Source: Basfia succiniciproducens (lineage in GTDB: Bacteria; Pseudomonadota; Gammaproteobacteria; Enterobacterales; Pasteurellaceae). Taken from it: 64,000 nucleotides of DNA. Below the pieces are notes generated by a model. That model had not been told where the DNA came from. It was given only the letters and a program-made list of their open reading frames with translations, and searched no databases. This document shows, one piece after another, positions 8,160-18,250 of this stretch. The stretch's first letter is position 1. The number at the start of each line of letters is the position of its first letter. The position numbers and the translations under genes are program-made. Where the stretch lies: the NCBI RefSeq assembly GCF_011455875.1, contig NZ_CP015031.1, forward strand, positions 186,001 through 250,000, read 5' to 3'.

Positions 8160-9536
8160 TTACAGCTTACGCCAAGTAGTACCTTTTGCCCCGTCTTCCA
8201 ACACAACGCCCATAGCGGTTAATTCGTTGCGGGCGGCGTCGGCGGCCGCCCAGTCTTTCGCCGCGCGGGCCTCATTACGCCGTTTGATTAAAGCTTCGAT
8301 TTTACTGACTTCGGCATCCGCCGCATCGCCTTGTAAAAAGGTTTCCGGAGCTTGCTCCAATAAACCTAATACGCCGGCAAGTTGTTTTAAGCGACTGGCA
8401 AGTTGATTGGCTTTTGTTTGATCTTCGGTTTTTAACTTATTGATTTCCCGTGCCAATTCAAACAATACGGCTAAAGCGCCCGGGGTGTTGAAATCGTCAT
8501 CCATTGCGGTTTTGAAATCAATCACATATTGGTCTTCTGCCGGAATTTCTACCGTTTCACAACCGCGAAGAGCGGTATATAAACGCTCCAGGGCTTTACG
8601 CGCCAGGCCGATATTTTCTTCGCTGTAATCCAGCAAGCTGCGGTATTGCGCGGTTAAAAAGAAATAACGCACGCTTTCCGCATCATATTTAGTCAAAATA
8701 TCGCGAATGGTGAAGAAATTATTAAGGGATTTGGACATTTTTTCTTCGTTAATCGTGAGCATACCGGTATGCAGCCAGTAGTTCACATATTCGCCGTCAT
8801 GAGCGCAGCAGGATTGGGCGATTTCGTTTTCGTGGTGCGGGAACATTAAATCCGAACCGCCGCCGTGAATATCGAAATGATTACCAAGTTCCTTGCCGTT
8901 CATCGCGGAACATTCGATATGCCAGCCCGGGCGGCCTTTTCCCCAAGGGGAATCCCAGCTCGGTTCATTCGGTTTCGACATTTTCCAGAGTACGAAATCC
9001 ATCGGATTTTTCTTCACGGATTTAATTTCAACCCGGGCGCCAGCCTGAAGTTGTTCAAGATTCTGGCGGGAAAGCGCGCCGTATTTTTGGAAAGATTCCA
9101 CATCGAACATCACATCGCCGTCTTGCGCCACATAAGCATGTCCGCGCCGAATCAAAGTTTCGACCATAGCGATAATTTCAGGAATATGCTTGGTGGCGCG
9201 CGGTTCTACGTCCGGTCGTAAAATATTTAACGCATCAAAATCCTTATGCATTTCCGCGATCATACGCTCGACCAACTGATCGCAGGTTTCATTATTTTCC
9301 AACGCACGTTTAATTATTTTGTCATCCACATCGGTGATGTTACGAACATAACGCAAATCATAACCAAGATAACGAAGGTAACGAGTAATTACATCAAAGG
9401 AAACAAAGGTGCGGCCGTGGCCGAAATGGCACAAGTCATAAACGGTGACGCCACACACATACATACCCACTTTATTCGGGTTTATGGGTTTAAATTCTTC
9501 TTTTTCGCGGGTAAGGGTATTGAAAATTTTTAGCAT
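8160..9536 (-). CDS. cysS: Cysteinyl-tRNA synthetase
   Basis: Charges tRNA-Cys with cysteine; essential and cytoplasmic. The 458 residues are usual. Class I signatures are [18 protein letters not shown] (HIGH-like, about 27-44) and [16 protein letters not shown] (KMSKS, about 265). Zinc ligands are Cys28, Cys209 in WHIECSAM, and His/Glu in HHENEIAQS. The ATG lies 9 bp after the stop of the HNH gene, so any promoter must be inside or upstream of that inserted gene. Confidence 0.98.
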   Translation of the reverse strand: MLKIFNTLTREKEEFKPINPNKVGMYVCGVTVYDLCHFGHGRTFVSFDVITRYLRYLGYDLRYVRNITDVDDKIIKRALENNETCDQLVERMIAEMHKDFDALNILRPDVEPRATKHIPEIIAMVETLIRRGHAYVAQDGDVMFDVESFQKYGALSRQNLEQLQAGARVEIKSVKKNPMDFVLWKMSKPNEPSWDSPWGKGRPGWHIECSAMNGKELGNHFDIHGGGSDLMFPHHENEIAQSCCAHDGEYVNYWLHTGMLTINEEKMSKSLNNFFTIRDILTKYDAESVRYFFLTAQYRSLLDYSEENIGLARKALERLYTALRGCETVEIPAEDQYVIDFKTAMDDDFNTPGALAVLFELAREINKLKTEDQTKANQLASRLKQLAGVLGLLEQAPETFLQGDAADAEVSKIEALIKRRNEARAAKDWAAADAARNELTAMGVVLEDGAKGTTWRKL

Positions 9537-9545
9537 ATGTTCTCT

Positions 9546-10694
9546 TTATAAGTTTTTAAAATAATCTTTTCGTTCGAAAAGAATATCTTCGATTTCTTTT
9601 AACTCTTGATTTATACAATTTTTTGTTTTGTGCATTATGAATTCTAGCATAGGTAATTCAATATATTTATTAATAGCTCGATAAATAATGAATACTCTCC
9701 CTTGATCATCTATAATATGCTTATCTTTTTCATTTAACTCTTCAATATCCGCACATTTTATTGTCCAGTGAAGTTTTTGAGCAATATTTAAATTTAATGC
9801 TATCGTATTATCAATACACATTACAGATATAGCAATTCCTGATGGTACACCTAAGAGTTCTTTAAGTTTATCATCAGCTTCGGAACATCCTCTAATATCA
9901 GGAAAATCTTCATTACCTCTATACCATAAGCCCTTATACATTTCGGTAAAGTATTGATTGGAAAAAATTGAGTTTGGAAATAAGCAATGAAGAATACCAA
10001 TAGATAACTTCGCCATAAAACGTTGATCATAGTTTATATTTTTTGAAAACTTTAATTGTCCGCGATTAATATTATTCTTAAAAAACTCTATTCTTTCTAT
10101 GTCTACTTCATCAGGCATTGAAAATCCAAATTGTTTTAAGTCACAATCAGTGACCTCGGTACACATAATTTTACGGACTCTTTTATTTTCAAATGCTAAT
10201 TTAAAAGAGAGTAAAGATAACAAAGGATTTTTCAAAGTTCTTTCTGTACATAGAAAATATGCAGTTGTCAGCTTTTCTTTTGCCGTCCTAGGGTTTCCAC
10301 CTACATACCAGTATAAACGCTCATCTTCAGCTCTAATCCAGAATATTAGCTCCCCCAACGGACCTAAAAATAATTCACATATGTGATTATCTGGCATTTT
10401 GGGCGGTTGTATTGTGTCAGCTCCCATATAGTATAATGGAAGACCGGTTATATTTTTAGGGTCGAAGAAATCACTAAATTCAGTAATTAAATGATTATGT
10501 ACTAGCCAATCCTTTTCGAAAGATGCATCAACAAATAAACCTAAATTATTGTTACATGATTTACATACATAGTGAGTTTTAAATTTATCAGAAACCAATG
10601 CACCGCCTAGGAATTGTGGAATTACATGTTCTAGAGAAAAACAATTTTCATTTTTTTCTTGTTGGCAATAGATACATTTTTTCATTATTGACAT
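9546..10694 (-). CDS. HNH-nuclease-like protein of unknown role
   Basis: 382 residues. The first ~60 carry an HNH/zinc-finger pattern: CIYC, then SLEHVIPQFLGG (His and the GG turn), then VCKSCNNNLG, so two CxxC pairs bracket the His. The remaining ~320 residues match nothing I know. The gene is clearly AT-richer than cysS and ppiB and lacks uptake signals. It lies between two genes that are direct neighbours in Haemophilus influenzae, which suggests acquisition by transfer. It could be a defence or homing nuclease or a nuclease-fold binding protein. The start could instead be 10685 (MKKC); neither ATG has a strong ribosome site. Confidence 0.7.
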   Translation of the reverse strand: MSIMKKCIYCQQEKNENCFSLEHVIPQFLGGALVSDKFKTHYVCKSCNNNLGLFVDASFEKDWLVHNHLITEFSDFFDPKNITGLPLYYMGADTIQPPKMPDNHICELFLGPLGELIFWIRAEDERLYWYVGGNPRTAKEKLTTAYFLCTERTLKNPLLSLLSFKLAFENKRVRKIMCTEVTDCDLKQFGFSMPDEVDIERIEFFKNNINRGQLKFSKNINYDQRFMAKLSIGILHCLFPNSIFSNQYFTEMYKGLWYRGNEDFPDIRGCSEADDKLKELLGVPSGIAISVMCIDNTIALNLNIAQKLHWTIKCADIEELNEKDKHIIDDQGRVFIIYRAINKYIELPMLEFIMHKTKNCINQELKEIEDILFERKDYFKNL

Positions 10695-10795
10695 CTACAA
10701 ATTCAGTGAAATCTGACCGTACTTTATAGCACTAAACGGCTTTTTATGGAATAATGCGCAACCAAATTCCCATTCATTTTTATAAGGAAAACACA

Positions 10796-11305
10796 ATGGT
10801 TACATTACATACCAATTTCGGCGACATCAAAATCGCCTTAAATCATGAAAAAGCACCGGAAACTGCGGCAAATTTTGAAGCTTATTGTAAAGAGGGTTTT
10901 TATAATAACACAATTTTCCACCGTGTTATTGACGGTTTTATGATTCAGGGCGGCGGTATGGAACCGGGGATGCGTGAAAAAAATACCAAAGCGCCAATCA
11001 AAAACGAAGCGAACAACCGTTTAAGCAACAAACGCGGCACCATTGCGATGGCGCGTACTTCCGATCCACATTCCGCAACGGCGCAATTTTTTATTAACGT
11101 GGCGGACAACGCTTTCCTTGATTATCGCGCGAAAGAAATGTTCGGACGTGAAGTTGTGCAGGAATGGGGCTATGCCGTATTCGGTGAAGTGGTTGAAGGC
11201 ATGGATGTAGTGGATAAAATCAAAGGCGTGAAAACAGGTAATGCCGGTTTTCATCAGGACGTGCCGAAAGAAGATGTAGTTATTACTTCGGTGACGGTGG
11301 AATAA
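10796..11305 (+). CDS. ppiB: Peptidyl-prolyl cis-trans isomerase B (cytoplasmic cyclophilin)
   Basis: 169 residues. The ATG at 10796 is chosen because TAAGGAAA lies 7 bp before it and the cyclophilin fold starts immediately ([15 protein letters not shown]); the longer frame from 10754 adds unrelated residues. Active-site segments [14 protein letters not shown] and [19 protein letters not shown] are intact. No signal peptide, so cytoplasmic. It is divergent from the HNH/cysS unit and followed by a second cyclophilin gene. Confidence 0.95.
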   Translation: MVTLHTNFGDIKIALNHEKAPETAANFEAYCKEGFYNNTIFHRVIDGFMIQGGGMEPGMREKNTKAPIKNEANNRLSNKRGTIAMARTSDPHSATAQFFINVADNAFLDYRAKEMFGREVVQEWGYAVFGEVVEGMDVVDKIKGVKTGNAGFHQDVPKEDVVITSVTVE

Positions 11306-11415
11306 CCCGTTATTTTATTTGACGGTGCAGGCTTCGGATTGCGCCGTCTGAAATGTTTAATTTATTTGATAAAGCACGGCAAACAGAATCGTGCAAATCA
11401 GGATTGTGAATAGAT

Positions 11416-11973
11416 ATGAAAAAATTTAAATTTTTGACCGCACTTTTTGCCTTATTTTTCGTGTTTAACGCGAATGCAAAAAATGTAACCTTACATACCA
11501 ATTATGGCGATATAAAAATTGCGCTTAATGAAAAAAAAGCGCCGGTTTCCAGTAAAAATTTCTTGGATTACGCACAAACGGGCTTTTATGATAATACGAT
11601 TTTTCATCGTGTTATTGATGGATTTATGATTCAGGGCGGTGGCTTTGAGCCGGGTATGAATCAGAAAAAAACGAATGAAGCCATCCGAAATGAAGCTAAT
11701 AACGGGTTGAAAAATCTGCGAGGTACTATTGCCATGGCGCGCACATCGGCGCCTCATTCCGCCACTGCGCAGTTTTTTATTAATCTGCAGGATAACGATT
11801 TCCTGAATTTTACCGAAGAAAGCCAGCAAGGTTGGGGTTATGCGGTATTCGGTAAGGTAACGGAAGGCATGAACGTCGTGGATAAAATCGCCAAAGTGGC
11901 GACCGGTCGGGTGGGAATGCACCGGGATGTGCCTAAGGAAGACGTCGTTATTAAATCGGTAACTGTTGAATAA
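11416..11973 (+). CDS. ppiA: Exported cyclophilin (PpiA-like)
   Basis: 185 residues: a signal peptide ([21 protein letters not shown], cut before KNVTLHT) followed by a cyclophilin domain very similar to the preceding ppiB, including [14 protein letters not shown] and [19 protein letters not shown]. It should act in the periplasm on proline peptide bonds. The high similarity and tandem position suggest local duplication followed by gain or loss of the signal sequence. An uptake signal (ACCGCACTT) is embedded in the signal-peptide codons. The symbol reflects location; orthology with E. coli ppiA is not shown. Confidence 0.88.
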   Translation: MKKFKFLTALFALFFVFNANAKNVTLHTNYGDIKIALNEKKAPVSSKNFLDYAQTGFYDNTIFHRVIDGFMIQGGGFEPGMNQKKTNEAIRNEANNGLKNLRGTIAMARTSAPHSATAQFFINLQDNDFLNFTEESQQGWGYAVFGKVTEGMNVVDKIAKVATGRVGMHRDVPKEDVVIKSVTVE

Positions 11974-11978
11974 CGGAT

Positions 11979-12005
11979 AAGCACGGGAGTTCTCGTGCTT
12001 TTTTG
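11979..12005 (+). terminator. Terminator after the exported cyclophilin
   Basis: AAGCACG and CGTGCTT flank an 8-nt loop and are followed by TTTTT. Confidence 0.85.
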
Positions 12006-12018
12006 TAGGAAATAGATA

Positions 12019-12813
12019 GTGGCTTTTTTTGATACCCACACGCACCTTGATTATCTGCAACGTACTACAAACACGCCTTTATCTGTATTGATGGAGAATG
12101 CGTTAAACGCGGATGTGCAAAAAATCCTGATTGTGGCGGTGATGGCACGGGATTTCGAAAATATTCTTAATATGACCGAGCTTTTCCCCCGGCATTTATA
12201 TTGCGGTTTGGGTTTACACCCGCTGTTTATTAAAAATCATCAAAAAAGCCATTTAGATGAATTGGAAGCTTATTTGCAGAAAAATCCGCAAAATCTGACC
12301 GCACTTTCAGAAATCGGTTTAGAACGCAGTGTCAGTGAATTAATCAGTGATGAATTGTGGCGCAAGCAATGCGATTTTTTAGAAGCGCAATTATATTTGG
12401 CAAAGCAATATAAACTGCCGGTAAATTTGCACAGCCGAAAATCCCATGATCAGCTTTTTACTTTTCTTAAACGAATCCGATTACCGAAATGCGGCGTATT
12501 GCACGGTTTTTCCGGTAGCTATCAACAGGCTAAAAATTTTGTGGACCTCGGGTATAAAATCGGCGTGGGCGGCGTGATTAGCTACCTACGCGCCAATAAA
12601 ACAAGACAGGCTATTGCAAAACTGCCGTTAGATAGTTTATTGCTGGAAACCGATACGCCGGATATGCCGGTGTTCGGCTTTCAGGGCGAAGCAAACCGCT
12701 CGGAACGTTTAGTACAAACCTTTCGGTATTTATGCGAATTAAGAAGCGAACCGCCGGCGCAGATTCAGCAGCAAATCTGGCGGAATAGTTGCGAAATGTT
12801 CGCCGTCAAATAA
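12019..12813 (+). CDS. yjjV: TatD-family metal-dependent hydrolase (YjjV-like)
   Basis: 264-residue TIM-barrel metallohydrolase. Metal ligands are seen in FFDTHTHLD (HxH), SEIGLE, NLHSRK, LHGFSGS and LETDTPDMP. Members of this family have DNase or D-aminoacyl-tRNA deacylase-type activities; the true substrate of YjjV is uncertain. The start is GTG at 12019 with TAGGA 8 bases upstream. It lies just after the ppiA terminator. Confidence 0.85.
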   Translation: MAFFDTHTHLDYLQRTTNTPLSVLMENALNADVQKILIVAVMARDFENILNMTELFPRHLYCGLGLHPLFIKNHQKSHLDELEAYLQKNPQNLTALSEIGLERSVSELISDELWRKQCDFLEAQLYLAKQYKLPVNLHSRKSHDQLFTFLKRIRLPKCGVLHGFSGSYQQAKNFVDLGYKIGVGGVISYLRANKTRQAIAKLPLDSLLLETDTPDMPVFGFQGEANRSERLVQTFRYLCELRSEPPAQIQQQIWRNSCEMFAVK

Positions 12814-12838
12814 ATTTATATTTCTTTTCCAACAAGTA

Positions 12839-12868
12839 TCGCAAACGATTACGTAAGCATGCTACAAT
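12839..12868 (+). promoter_or_regulatory. PurR-type operator and promoter of purM
   Basis: TCGCAAACGATTACGT (12839-12854) matches the purine repressor palindrome ACGCAAACGTTTGCGT at 13 of 16 positions. TACAAT (12863-12868) is a good -10 box, so the operator would cover the -35 region. Confidence 0.7.
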
Positions 12869-12912
12869 AGCGCCTGAATTTGTTTTTGACTGCTAAATTA
12901 TAGGAAACAACC

Positions 12913-13950
12913 GTGAGCAAACAATCATTAAGTTATAAAGACGCCGGTGTCGATATTAACGCAGGTAATGCGTTGGTGGATCGTATCAAACCACACGTGA
13001 AACGTACGACTCGTCCGGAAGTTATCGGCGGATTAGGCGGTTTTGGCGCATTATGTGCGTTACCGACCAAATATAAAGAGCCCGTATTAGTTTCGGGTAC
13101 CGACGGCGTAGGCACGAAATTACGTCTGGCTATTGATTTAAACAAGCACGATACCATCGGTATCGACTTGGTTGCCATGTGTGTTAACGATTTGGTTGTG
13201 CAAGGCGCGGAGCCTTTATTTTTCTTAGATTATTATGCAACGGGTAAATTAGATGTTGATGTCGCCACCGATGTGGTTGCCGGTATCGCCGAAGGCTGCG
13301 TGCAATCCGGTTGTGCGTTAATCGGCGGCGAAACCGCCGAAATGCCGGGCATGTATCATGCGGGCGATTATGACCTTGGCGGTTTCTGCGTGGGTGTGGT
13401 TGAACGGGCGAAAATCATTGACGGCAGTAAAGTAAAAGCCGGCGACGCCTTAATTGCGCTCGGTTCCAGCGGTCCGCATTCAAACGGTTATTCTTTAATT
13501 CGTAAAGTTATTGAAGTGGCGGGCGTAAATCCGGCTACCGAACAATTGGCGGGTCGCCCGCTGGCGGATCAGGTGTTGGCGCCGACAAAAATCTATGTGA
13601 AATCCGTTTTAGAATTAATCGAACATGTTGACGTTCACGCTATTGCTCACTTAACCGGCGGCGGTTTCTGGGAAAATATTCCGCGCGTGTTACCGGAGGA
13701 TGTGAAAGTAGTGATTAGTGAAAACAGCTGGGAATGGCAGCCTGTCTTTAAATGGTTGCAGGAACAGGGCAATATTACCCGCCATGAAATGTACCGTACG
13801 TTTAATTGCGGCGTCGGCATGGTTATTGCGCTTCCTCAAGCCGATGCGGAAAAAGCGTTGCAGGTGCTGAAAGCAGCTGGTGAAAATGCTTGGTTAATCG
13901 GTCAGGTTGAACCTTTAAATGCCGGTGAAGAGCAAGTTATCATTCGTTAA
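12913..13950 (+). CDS. purM: Phosphoribosylformylglycinamidine cyclo-ligase (AIR synthetase)
   Basis: Catalyses ATP-dependent closure of FGAM to aminoimidazole ribotide, step 5 of purine synthesis. 345 residues, the family length. Visible motifs: [14 protein letters not shown] (ATP/phosphate loop, about 57-70), [20 protein letters not shown] and [13 protein letters not shown]. The start is GTG with TAGGAAAC upstream. A PurR-type operator precedes it. purN follows, but a hairpin lies between them. Confidence 0.97.
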   Translation: MSKQSLSYKDAGVDINAGNALVDRIKPHVKRTTRPEVIGGLGGFGALCALPTKYKEPVLVSGTDGVGTKLRLAIDLNKHDTIGIDLVAMCVNDLVVQGAEPLFFLDYYATGKLDVDVATDVVAGIAEGCVQSGCALIGGETAEMPGMYHAGDYDLGGFCVGVVERAKIIDGSKVKAGDALIALGSSGPHSNGYSLIRKVIEVAGVNPATEQLAGRPLADQVLAPTKIYVKSVLELIEHVDVHAIAHLTGGGFWENIPRVLPEDVKVVISENSWEWQPVFKWLQEQGNITRHEMYRTFNCGVGMVIALPQADAEKALQVLKAAGENAWLIGQVEPLNAGEEQVIIR

Positions 13951-13966
13951 TTTGTATTTTATGTTG

Positions 13967-13995
13967 AAGCCTAATCCTCTTGATTAGGCTTTTTA
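13967..13995 (+). terminator. Hairpin with T-run between purM and purN
   Basis: AAGCCTAATC and GATTAGGCTT flank a 5-nt loop, followed by TTT. It may reduce purN expression relative to purM or mean that purN has its own promoter. Confidence 0.75.
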
Positions 13996-14016
13996 TCTTT
14001 CAGGAAAGTAAAACCG

Positions 14017-14655
14017 ATGAAAAAAATCGTCGTCTTAATTTCAGGGCAGGGAACAAATCTGCAAGCTATTATGGATGCCTGCAAGGCAGGAAAAATAAAC
14101 GCACAGGTTGCCGCGGTGATAAGTAATAAAGCCGATGCTTACGGGCTGATACGTGCGAAAAATTCGGGAATTCCGACCGCAGTTTTTGAGCGAAAAAATT
14201 ATGCCGATAATAGCCAAATGGATAGGGCAATTTCGGATTATATTGACGGAATTGCCGCAGACTTAATCGTGCTTGCAGGGTATATGAAAATTTTAACTGC
14301 CGGTTTTACCCGACATTTTGCCGGCAAAATTCTCAATATTCACCCTTCCTTATTGCCTAAATATCCCGGCTTAAACACCTATCAAAAAGCTATTGAAGCC
14401 GGCGATTCGGAACATGGCACCACGGTGCATTTTGTTAATGAAAAAATGGACGGCGGCGCGGTTATTCTGCAAGCTAAAGTACCTATTTTCCCCGATGACC
14501 GAATTGAAGATGTGGAAGAGCGGGTGAAAATTCAGGAATTGCAGATCTACCCTTTGGTAGTGAAGTGGTTTGTTGACGGGCGCTTAAAAGAAGCGGGCGG
14601 CAAAGCTTATTTAGACGGTCAGCTTTTAGCGGAAAACGGTTACGCCGCAGAATAA
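14017..14655 (+). CDS. purN: Phosphoribosylglycinamide formyltransferase 1
   Basis: Transfers a formyl group from 10-formyl-tetrahydrofolate to GAR, step 3 of purine synthesis. 212 residues. VLISGQGTNLQAI binds the substrate phosphate; GILNIHPSLLPKYPGL-type residues (here ILNIHPSLLPKYPGLNTY, about 106-123) hold the catalytic Asn/His pair, and HGTTVHFVNEKMDGG the catalytic Asp region. CAGGAAAG precedes the ATG. It lies 66 bp after purM. Confidence 0.97.
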   Translation: MKKIVVLISGQGTNLQAIMDACKAGKINAQVAAVISNKADAYGLIRAKNSGIPTAVFERKNYADNSQMDRAISDYIDGIAADLIVLAGYMKILTAGFTRHFAGKILNIHPSLLPKYPGLNTYQKAIEAGDSEHGTTVHFVNEKMDGGAVILQAKVPIFPDDRIEDVEERVKIQELQIYPLVVKWFVDGRLKEAGGKAYLDGQLLAENGYAAE

Positions 14656-14740
14656 ATTTCCTAAAGTGCGGTGCTTTTTTCTGGAATTTTGATATAGTAG
14701 ATCTCGTCAATTTTATTGAATAAGGGGTTGTTTATATTTT

Positions 14741-15280
14741 ATGGAAAAAATTATTATCGATGAAAGTCAGTTCATGCGCACAATTTCTCGTATTTCCCAT
14801 GAGATCATTGAAAAACATCAGAATTTAAATGATCTCGTGATCGTGGGAATCAAGCGTCGCGGTGCCGAAATCGCCGATCTGATTAAGCGTAAAATCAATG
14901 AATTGAGCGGGCAAAGTCTGCCTTCGATTGATCTTGATATCACCTTTTATCGTGATGATTTAGAGTATGTGGAACCTGCCAGTCAGTCGCCGGTATATAG
15001 CGGCGCATCGGAATTTATCAGCGTACAAAATAAAACGGTGATTCTTATTGACGACGTATTATTCACCGGTCGCACCATTCGTGCCGCGTTAGACGCTTTG
15101 GTGGATTTTGGTCGGGCGGCAAAGGTCGAATTAGTGATTTTTGTGGATCGCGGGCATCGCGAATTGCCGATTCGTGCCGATTATGTGGGAAAAAACGTAC
15201 CGACCAGCCGTAGTGAAAAAGTACAAGTACGTACTATGAAGTTTGACGGTTGCTACGAAGTGGCGCTTATTTCAAAATAA
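14741..15280 (+). CDS. pyrR: PyrR-family bifunctional protein (pyr regulator / uracil phosphoribosyltransferase)
   Basis: 179-residue PRPP-binding protein. The PRPP loop is TVILIDDVLFTGRTIRAAL (about 103-121), and SEKVQVRTMKFDG is near the C-terminus. In Gram-positive bacteria PyrR binds pyr mRNA leaders; in Gram-negative carriers it is usually thought to serve mainly as uracil phosphoribosyltransferase. No pyr structural gene or attenuator is in the window, so its regulatory role here is open. AAGGGGTTG lies 11-19 bases before the ATG. Confidence 0.9.
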   Translation: MEKIIIDESQFMRTISRISHEIIEKHQNLNDLVIVGIKRRGAEIADLIKRKINELSGQSLPSIDLDITFYRDDLEYVEPASQSPVYSGASEFISVQNKTVILIDDVLFTGRTIRAALDALVDFGRAAKVELVIFVDRGHRELPIRADYVGKNVPTSRSEKVQVRTMKFDGCYEVALISK

Positions 15281-15356
15281 GCTTTTATCTTTGAACTTTT
15301 TATTAAAAAGTGTTTCTAACGAGCGTAATTTATTAAATTTTAACAACGGAATAATG

Positions 15357-16304
15357 ATGAAACCAGGTAATTTAAAATCTCTTCTTTTAGTGATGATTGG
15401 CATGTTTGCCGTTTCAGTGAACGTTCAGGCGGTGGAACAGGTGGTTGCGACCGTTGACGGTACGCCGATTTTGGAAAGCCAGCTTAAACGCGCTTTGGGC
15501 AAACAAGCTAATAATGCGACTAATCGCGCTAAGGCATTAGATAAGATCATTGATGATATGTTAGTGCAAAAAGCGGTTAAAGAAGCGAATGTGCATATCA
15601 GCGAAGGGCAACTTGATAAAATTGTTGAGAATATTGCTGCGCAAAACAATATGACCTACGGTCAATTGCTTGATGCTTTAGATTATCAAGGAATAGGTAT
15701 CACAAAATTCCGTAATAATATCCGTAATCAACTGATGATGGCGGAAGTGCGTAATCGTTCTATCGGCAAAAATATTGATGTGACCCGCGAGCAAGTGGAA
15801 ACATTAAGTAAACAAATGTTAGAACAGGCAAAGACGCAAGGCAAAAAAGCTCAGGTAACGGGAACGGAATATCAGGTTCGCCATATTTTGTTAAAATTAA
15901 ATCCGTTATTAAATGATACACAGGCAAAAGCGCAATTAAATCAGATTCGTTCCGATATTCAGTCCGGTAAAACCACTTTTGCCGCGGCGGCAAAAGATTA
16001 TTCAAAAGATTATCTGTCCGGCGCAAATGGCGGTGATTTAGGTTACGCTTTCCCGGAAATTTATGATCCGGCATTCGGGCAAGTGATTAAAGCCACTAAA
16101 AAAGGCGTAATTTCGGCGCCGTTTAAAACACAATTCGGTTGGCATATTTTAGAAGTTACGGATACCCGCCAAGGTGATATGACGGAAGCGGCATATCGTC
16201 AAAAAGCCTATGAGACTTTGGTTAATCAGCAGCTGCAGGATGACGCTAAAGACTGGGTCAAAGCATTGCGTAAAGGTGCGGAAATTAAATATCTTGTAAA
16301 ATAA
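15357..16304 (+). CDS. surA: Periplasmic chaperone / parvulin SurA
   Basis: Escorts outer-membrane proteins through the periplasm. About 315 residues with a signal peptide (MKPGNLKSLLLVMIGMFAVSVNVQA). The N-terminal chaperone domain has VEQVVATVDGTPILESQLKRAL. A single parvulin domain (YQVRHILLKLNPLLN ... GGDLGYAFPEIYDPAFG ... FKTQFGWHILEV) and a C-terminal helix complete it. E. coli SurA has two parvulin domains and ~428 residues, so this is the shorter one-domain form known in Haemophilus. ATGATG at 15354-15359 gives two possible starts; the second is better spaced from ACGGA. Confidence 0.9.
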   Translation: MKPGNLKSLLLVMIGMFAVSVNVQAVEQVVATVDGTPILESQLKRALGKQANNATNRAKALDKIIDDMLVQKAVKEANVHISEGQLDKIVENIAAQNNMTYGQLLDALDYQGIGITKFRNNIRNQLMMAEVRNRSIGKNIDVTREQVETLSKQMLEQAKTQGKKAQVTGTEYQVRHILLKLNPLLNDTQAKAQLNQIRSDIQSGKTTFAAAAKDYSKDYLSGANGGDLGYAFPEIYDPAFGQVIKATKKGVISAPFKTQFGWHILEVTDTRQGDMTEAAYRQKAYETLVNQQLQDDAKDWVKALRKGAEIKYLVK

Positions 16305-16313
16305 TTGATTAAT

Positions 16314-16337
16314 CCCGGCGTTTGCCGGGTTTTTTTA
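16314..16337 (+). terminator. Terminator after surA
   Basis: CCCGGCGTTTGCCGGG followed by eight T residues. Confidence 0.9.
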
Positions 16338-16427
16338 TTATATAATAGCCGATATTTTTTGCGGTGAACCCTTTCACTTAAATCCCATAACTTTATGCAG
16401 TAATACTGCATTAATTTTTTAATTGAT

Positions 16428-17294
16428 ATGAATTCAAAAAGACATTTAGGCCATACCGCCCGTAAGCGTTTCGGGCAAAACTTCCTGCATGATGATAATG
16501 TGATTCAAGGCATTGTTGCGGCAATTTACCCACAAAAAGGCCAGTTTCTGGTTGAAATCGGGCCGGGACTTGGGGCATTGACCGAGCCTGTCGCCGATCA
16601 AACGGATCGTTTGACAGTGGTTGAGCTTGACCGCGATTTGGCACAGCGTTTGCGTCATCACCCGTTTTTACACCAAAAATTAAACGTGATCGAAACTGAT
16701 GCCATGCAATTTGATTTCGGTAAATTATATGAAGACGAACATTTAGCTGAGCAAGGTCAGAAATTACGGGTGTTCGGTAATTTGCCTTATAATATTTCGA
16801 CGCCGCTGATTTTTCATTTATTGAAATTCTACGATAAAATCCAGGATATGCACTTTATGCTGCAAAAAGAAGTGGTAAAACGCCTTTGTGCGGCGCCAAA
16901 CAGCAAAGCTTACGGTCGTTTAACCATTATGACGCAATATTTTTGCCAGGTAATGCCTGTGCTTGAAGTACCGCCGACGGCGTTTAAACCTGCTCCTAAA
17001 GTGGATTCGGCTGTGGTGCGGTTAATTCCCCATAAAGAATTGCCTCATCCGGTGAAAGATTTATATTGGTTAAACCGAGTAACCAGTCAGGCGTTTAACC
17101 AACGTCGTAAGACTTTGCGTAATGCGCTTTCCACTTTATTTACGCCCGAGCAATTAACGGCATTAAATATCGATTTAACCGCTCGTGCGGAAAATCTTTC
17201 CATTGCGGATTACGCTCGTTTAGCAAACTGGTTGGCGGATAATCCGCCCGCTGATGTGCGTCGCGATGAAATTATCGAAGAAAACGAAGAATAA
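16428..17294 (+). CDS. rsmA: 16S rRNA dimethyladenosine methyltransferase
   Basis: Dimethylates two adjacent adenines near the 3' end of 16S rRNA (also called KsgA). 288 residues. SAM-binding and catalytic motifs: [46 protein letters not shown] (NLPY catalytic motif), and a C-terminal helical domain with [13 protein letters not shown]. It lies upstream of apaH as in E. coli (surA-pdxA-rsmA-apaG-apaH), but without pdxA and apaG. Confidence 0.97.
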   Translation: MNSKRHLGHTARKRFGQNFLHDDNVIQGIVAAIYPQKGQFLVEIGPGLGALTEPVADQTDRLTVVELDRDLAQRLRHHPFLHQKLNVIETDAMQFDFGKLYEDEHLAEQGQKLRVFGNLPYNISTPLIFHLLKFYDKIQDMHFMLQKEVVKRLCAAPNSKAYGRLTIMTQYFCQVMPVLEVPPTAFKPAPKVDSAVVRLIPHKELPHPVKDLYWLNRVTSQAFNQRRKTLRNALSTLFTPEQLTALNIDLTARAENLSIADYARLANWLADNPPADVRRDEIIEENEE

Positions 17295-17350
17295 ACGTTA
17301 ATGAATGGCGGACGAGGTTCGCCATTATTTTTTATAAAAAAGGATAACTT

Positions 17351-18181
17351 ATGGCAACGTATTTTGTGGGCGATTTGCAAGGTTGTTATGACGAACTACA
17401 GCGTTTGTTGGAAAAAGTGCAGTTTGATCCGACTCAAGATTTGCTTTATTTGGTGGGCGATTTGGTTGCCCGCGGAGACAAATCTTTAGATTGTTTGCGT
17501 TTGGTGAAGTCCCTAGGAAAATCCGCACAAACCGTGTTAGGAAATCATGACCTGCATTTGCTTGCCACCGCGTTTGGTATTAAAAAGGTCAAGTCAAGAG
17601 ACAGAGTTGACGCCATCTTTCACGCGGAAGATTTTGAGGAACTTATCCATTGGCTGCGTCACCAGCCGTTGCTTGTTTATAATGCGAAACAGAACTGGGT
17701 AATGACTCATGCGGGAATTTCGCCCGATTGGGATATAAATACCGCTCAAGCCTGTGCGAAAGAAGTGGAAAATGTGCTGCAACAGGGGGACTATTGTCAT
17801 TTATTAAGCCAAATGTATGATAGCCGGCCGGATTTATGGTCTGCCGATTTAACTGGCATTGAGCGCCTGCGTTACATTATTAACGTATTTACCCGAATGC
17901 GTTTTTGTTACCGTGATCATCGTCTGGATTTTGACTGTAAATCGCCCGTAGATAAGGCGCCGGAAGAATTAACGCCCTGGTTTAATTTGTCTAATCCGCT
18001 CTATAAACAAGTGGATATTATTTTCGGACACTGGGCAAGTCTGGTAGATACTCCGACTCCCCATCATATTTATGCGCTGGATACCGGCTGCGTGTGGAAC
18101 AACCGCATGACTATGCTGCGTTGGGAAGATAAACAATATTTTAGTCAACCGGCATTGAAGGATTATGCGTTTAACGGTTAA
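17351..18181 (+). CDS. apaH: Diadenosine tetraphosphatase, symmetrical
   Basis: Hydrolyses Ap4A to two ADP. 276 residues of the calcineurin-like phosphoesterase fold, with metal motifs [49 protein letters not shown] and FGHWAS. AAAAAGGATAAC before the ATG fits a ribosome site. It is 56 bp after rsmA. Confidence 0.97.
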   Translation: MATYFVGDLQGCYDELQRLLEKVQFDPTQDLLYLVGDLVARGDKSLDCLRLVKSLGKSAQTVLGNHDLHLLATAFGIKKVKSRDRVDAIFHAEDFEELIHWLRHQPLLVYNAKQNWVMTHAGISPDWDINTAQACAKEVENVLQQGDYCHLLSQMYDSRPDLWSADLTGIERLRYIINVFTRMRFCYRDHRLDFDCKSPVDKAPEELTPWFNLSNPLYKQVDIIFGHWASLVDTPTPHHIYALDTGCVWNNRMTMLRWEDKQYFSQPALKDYAFNG

Positions 18182-18205
18182 CAGAGTCGAGTAGAAATAG
18201 AAGAA

Positions 18206-18231
18206 AAGTGCGGTAATTTTTACCGCACTTT
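18206..18231. terminator. Tight inverted uptake-signal pair between apaH and nrdG
   Basis: AAGTGCGGT (18206-18214) and ACCGCACTT (18222-18230) have a 7-nt centre and flanking A/T runs, serving two convergent genes. Confidence 0.85.
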
Positions 18232-18250
18232 TGCCATTAAACAGAGAATT

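Noticed and set aside
11491-12060. Minus-strand open frame opposite the exported cyclophilin
   Set aside because: Antisense to strongly conserved cyclophilin motifs and crossing the terminator at 11979-12005.
15243-15356. Longer surA frame overlapping pyrR
   Set aside because: The signal peptide and ribosome site place the start at 15354/15357; the extension lies partly in pyrR coding sequence.
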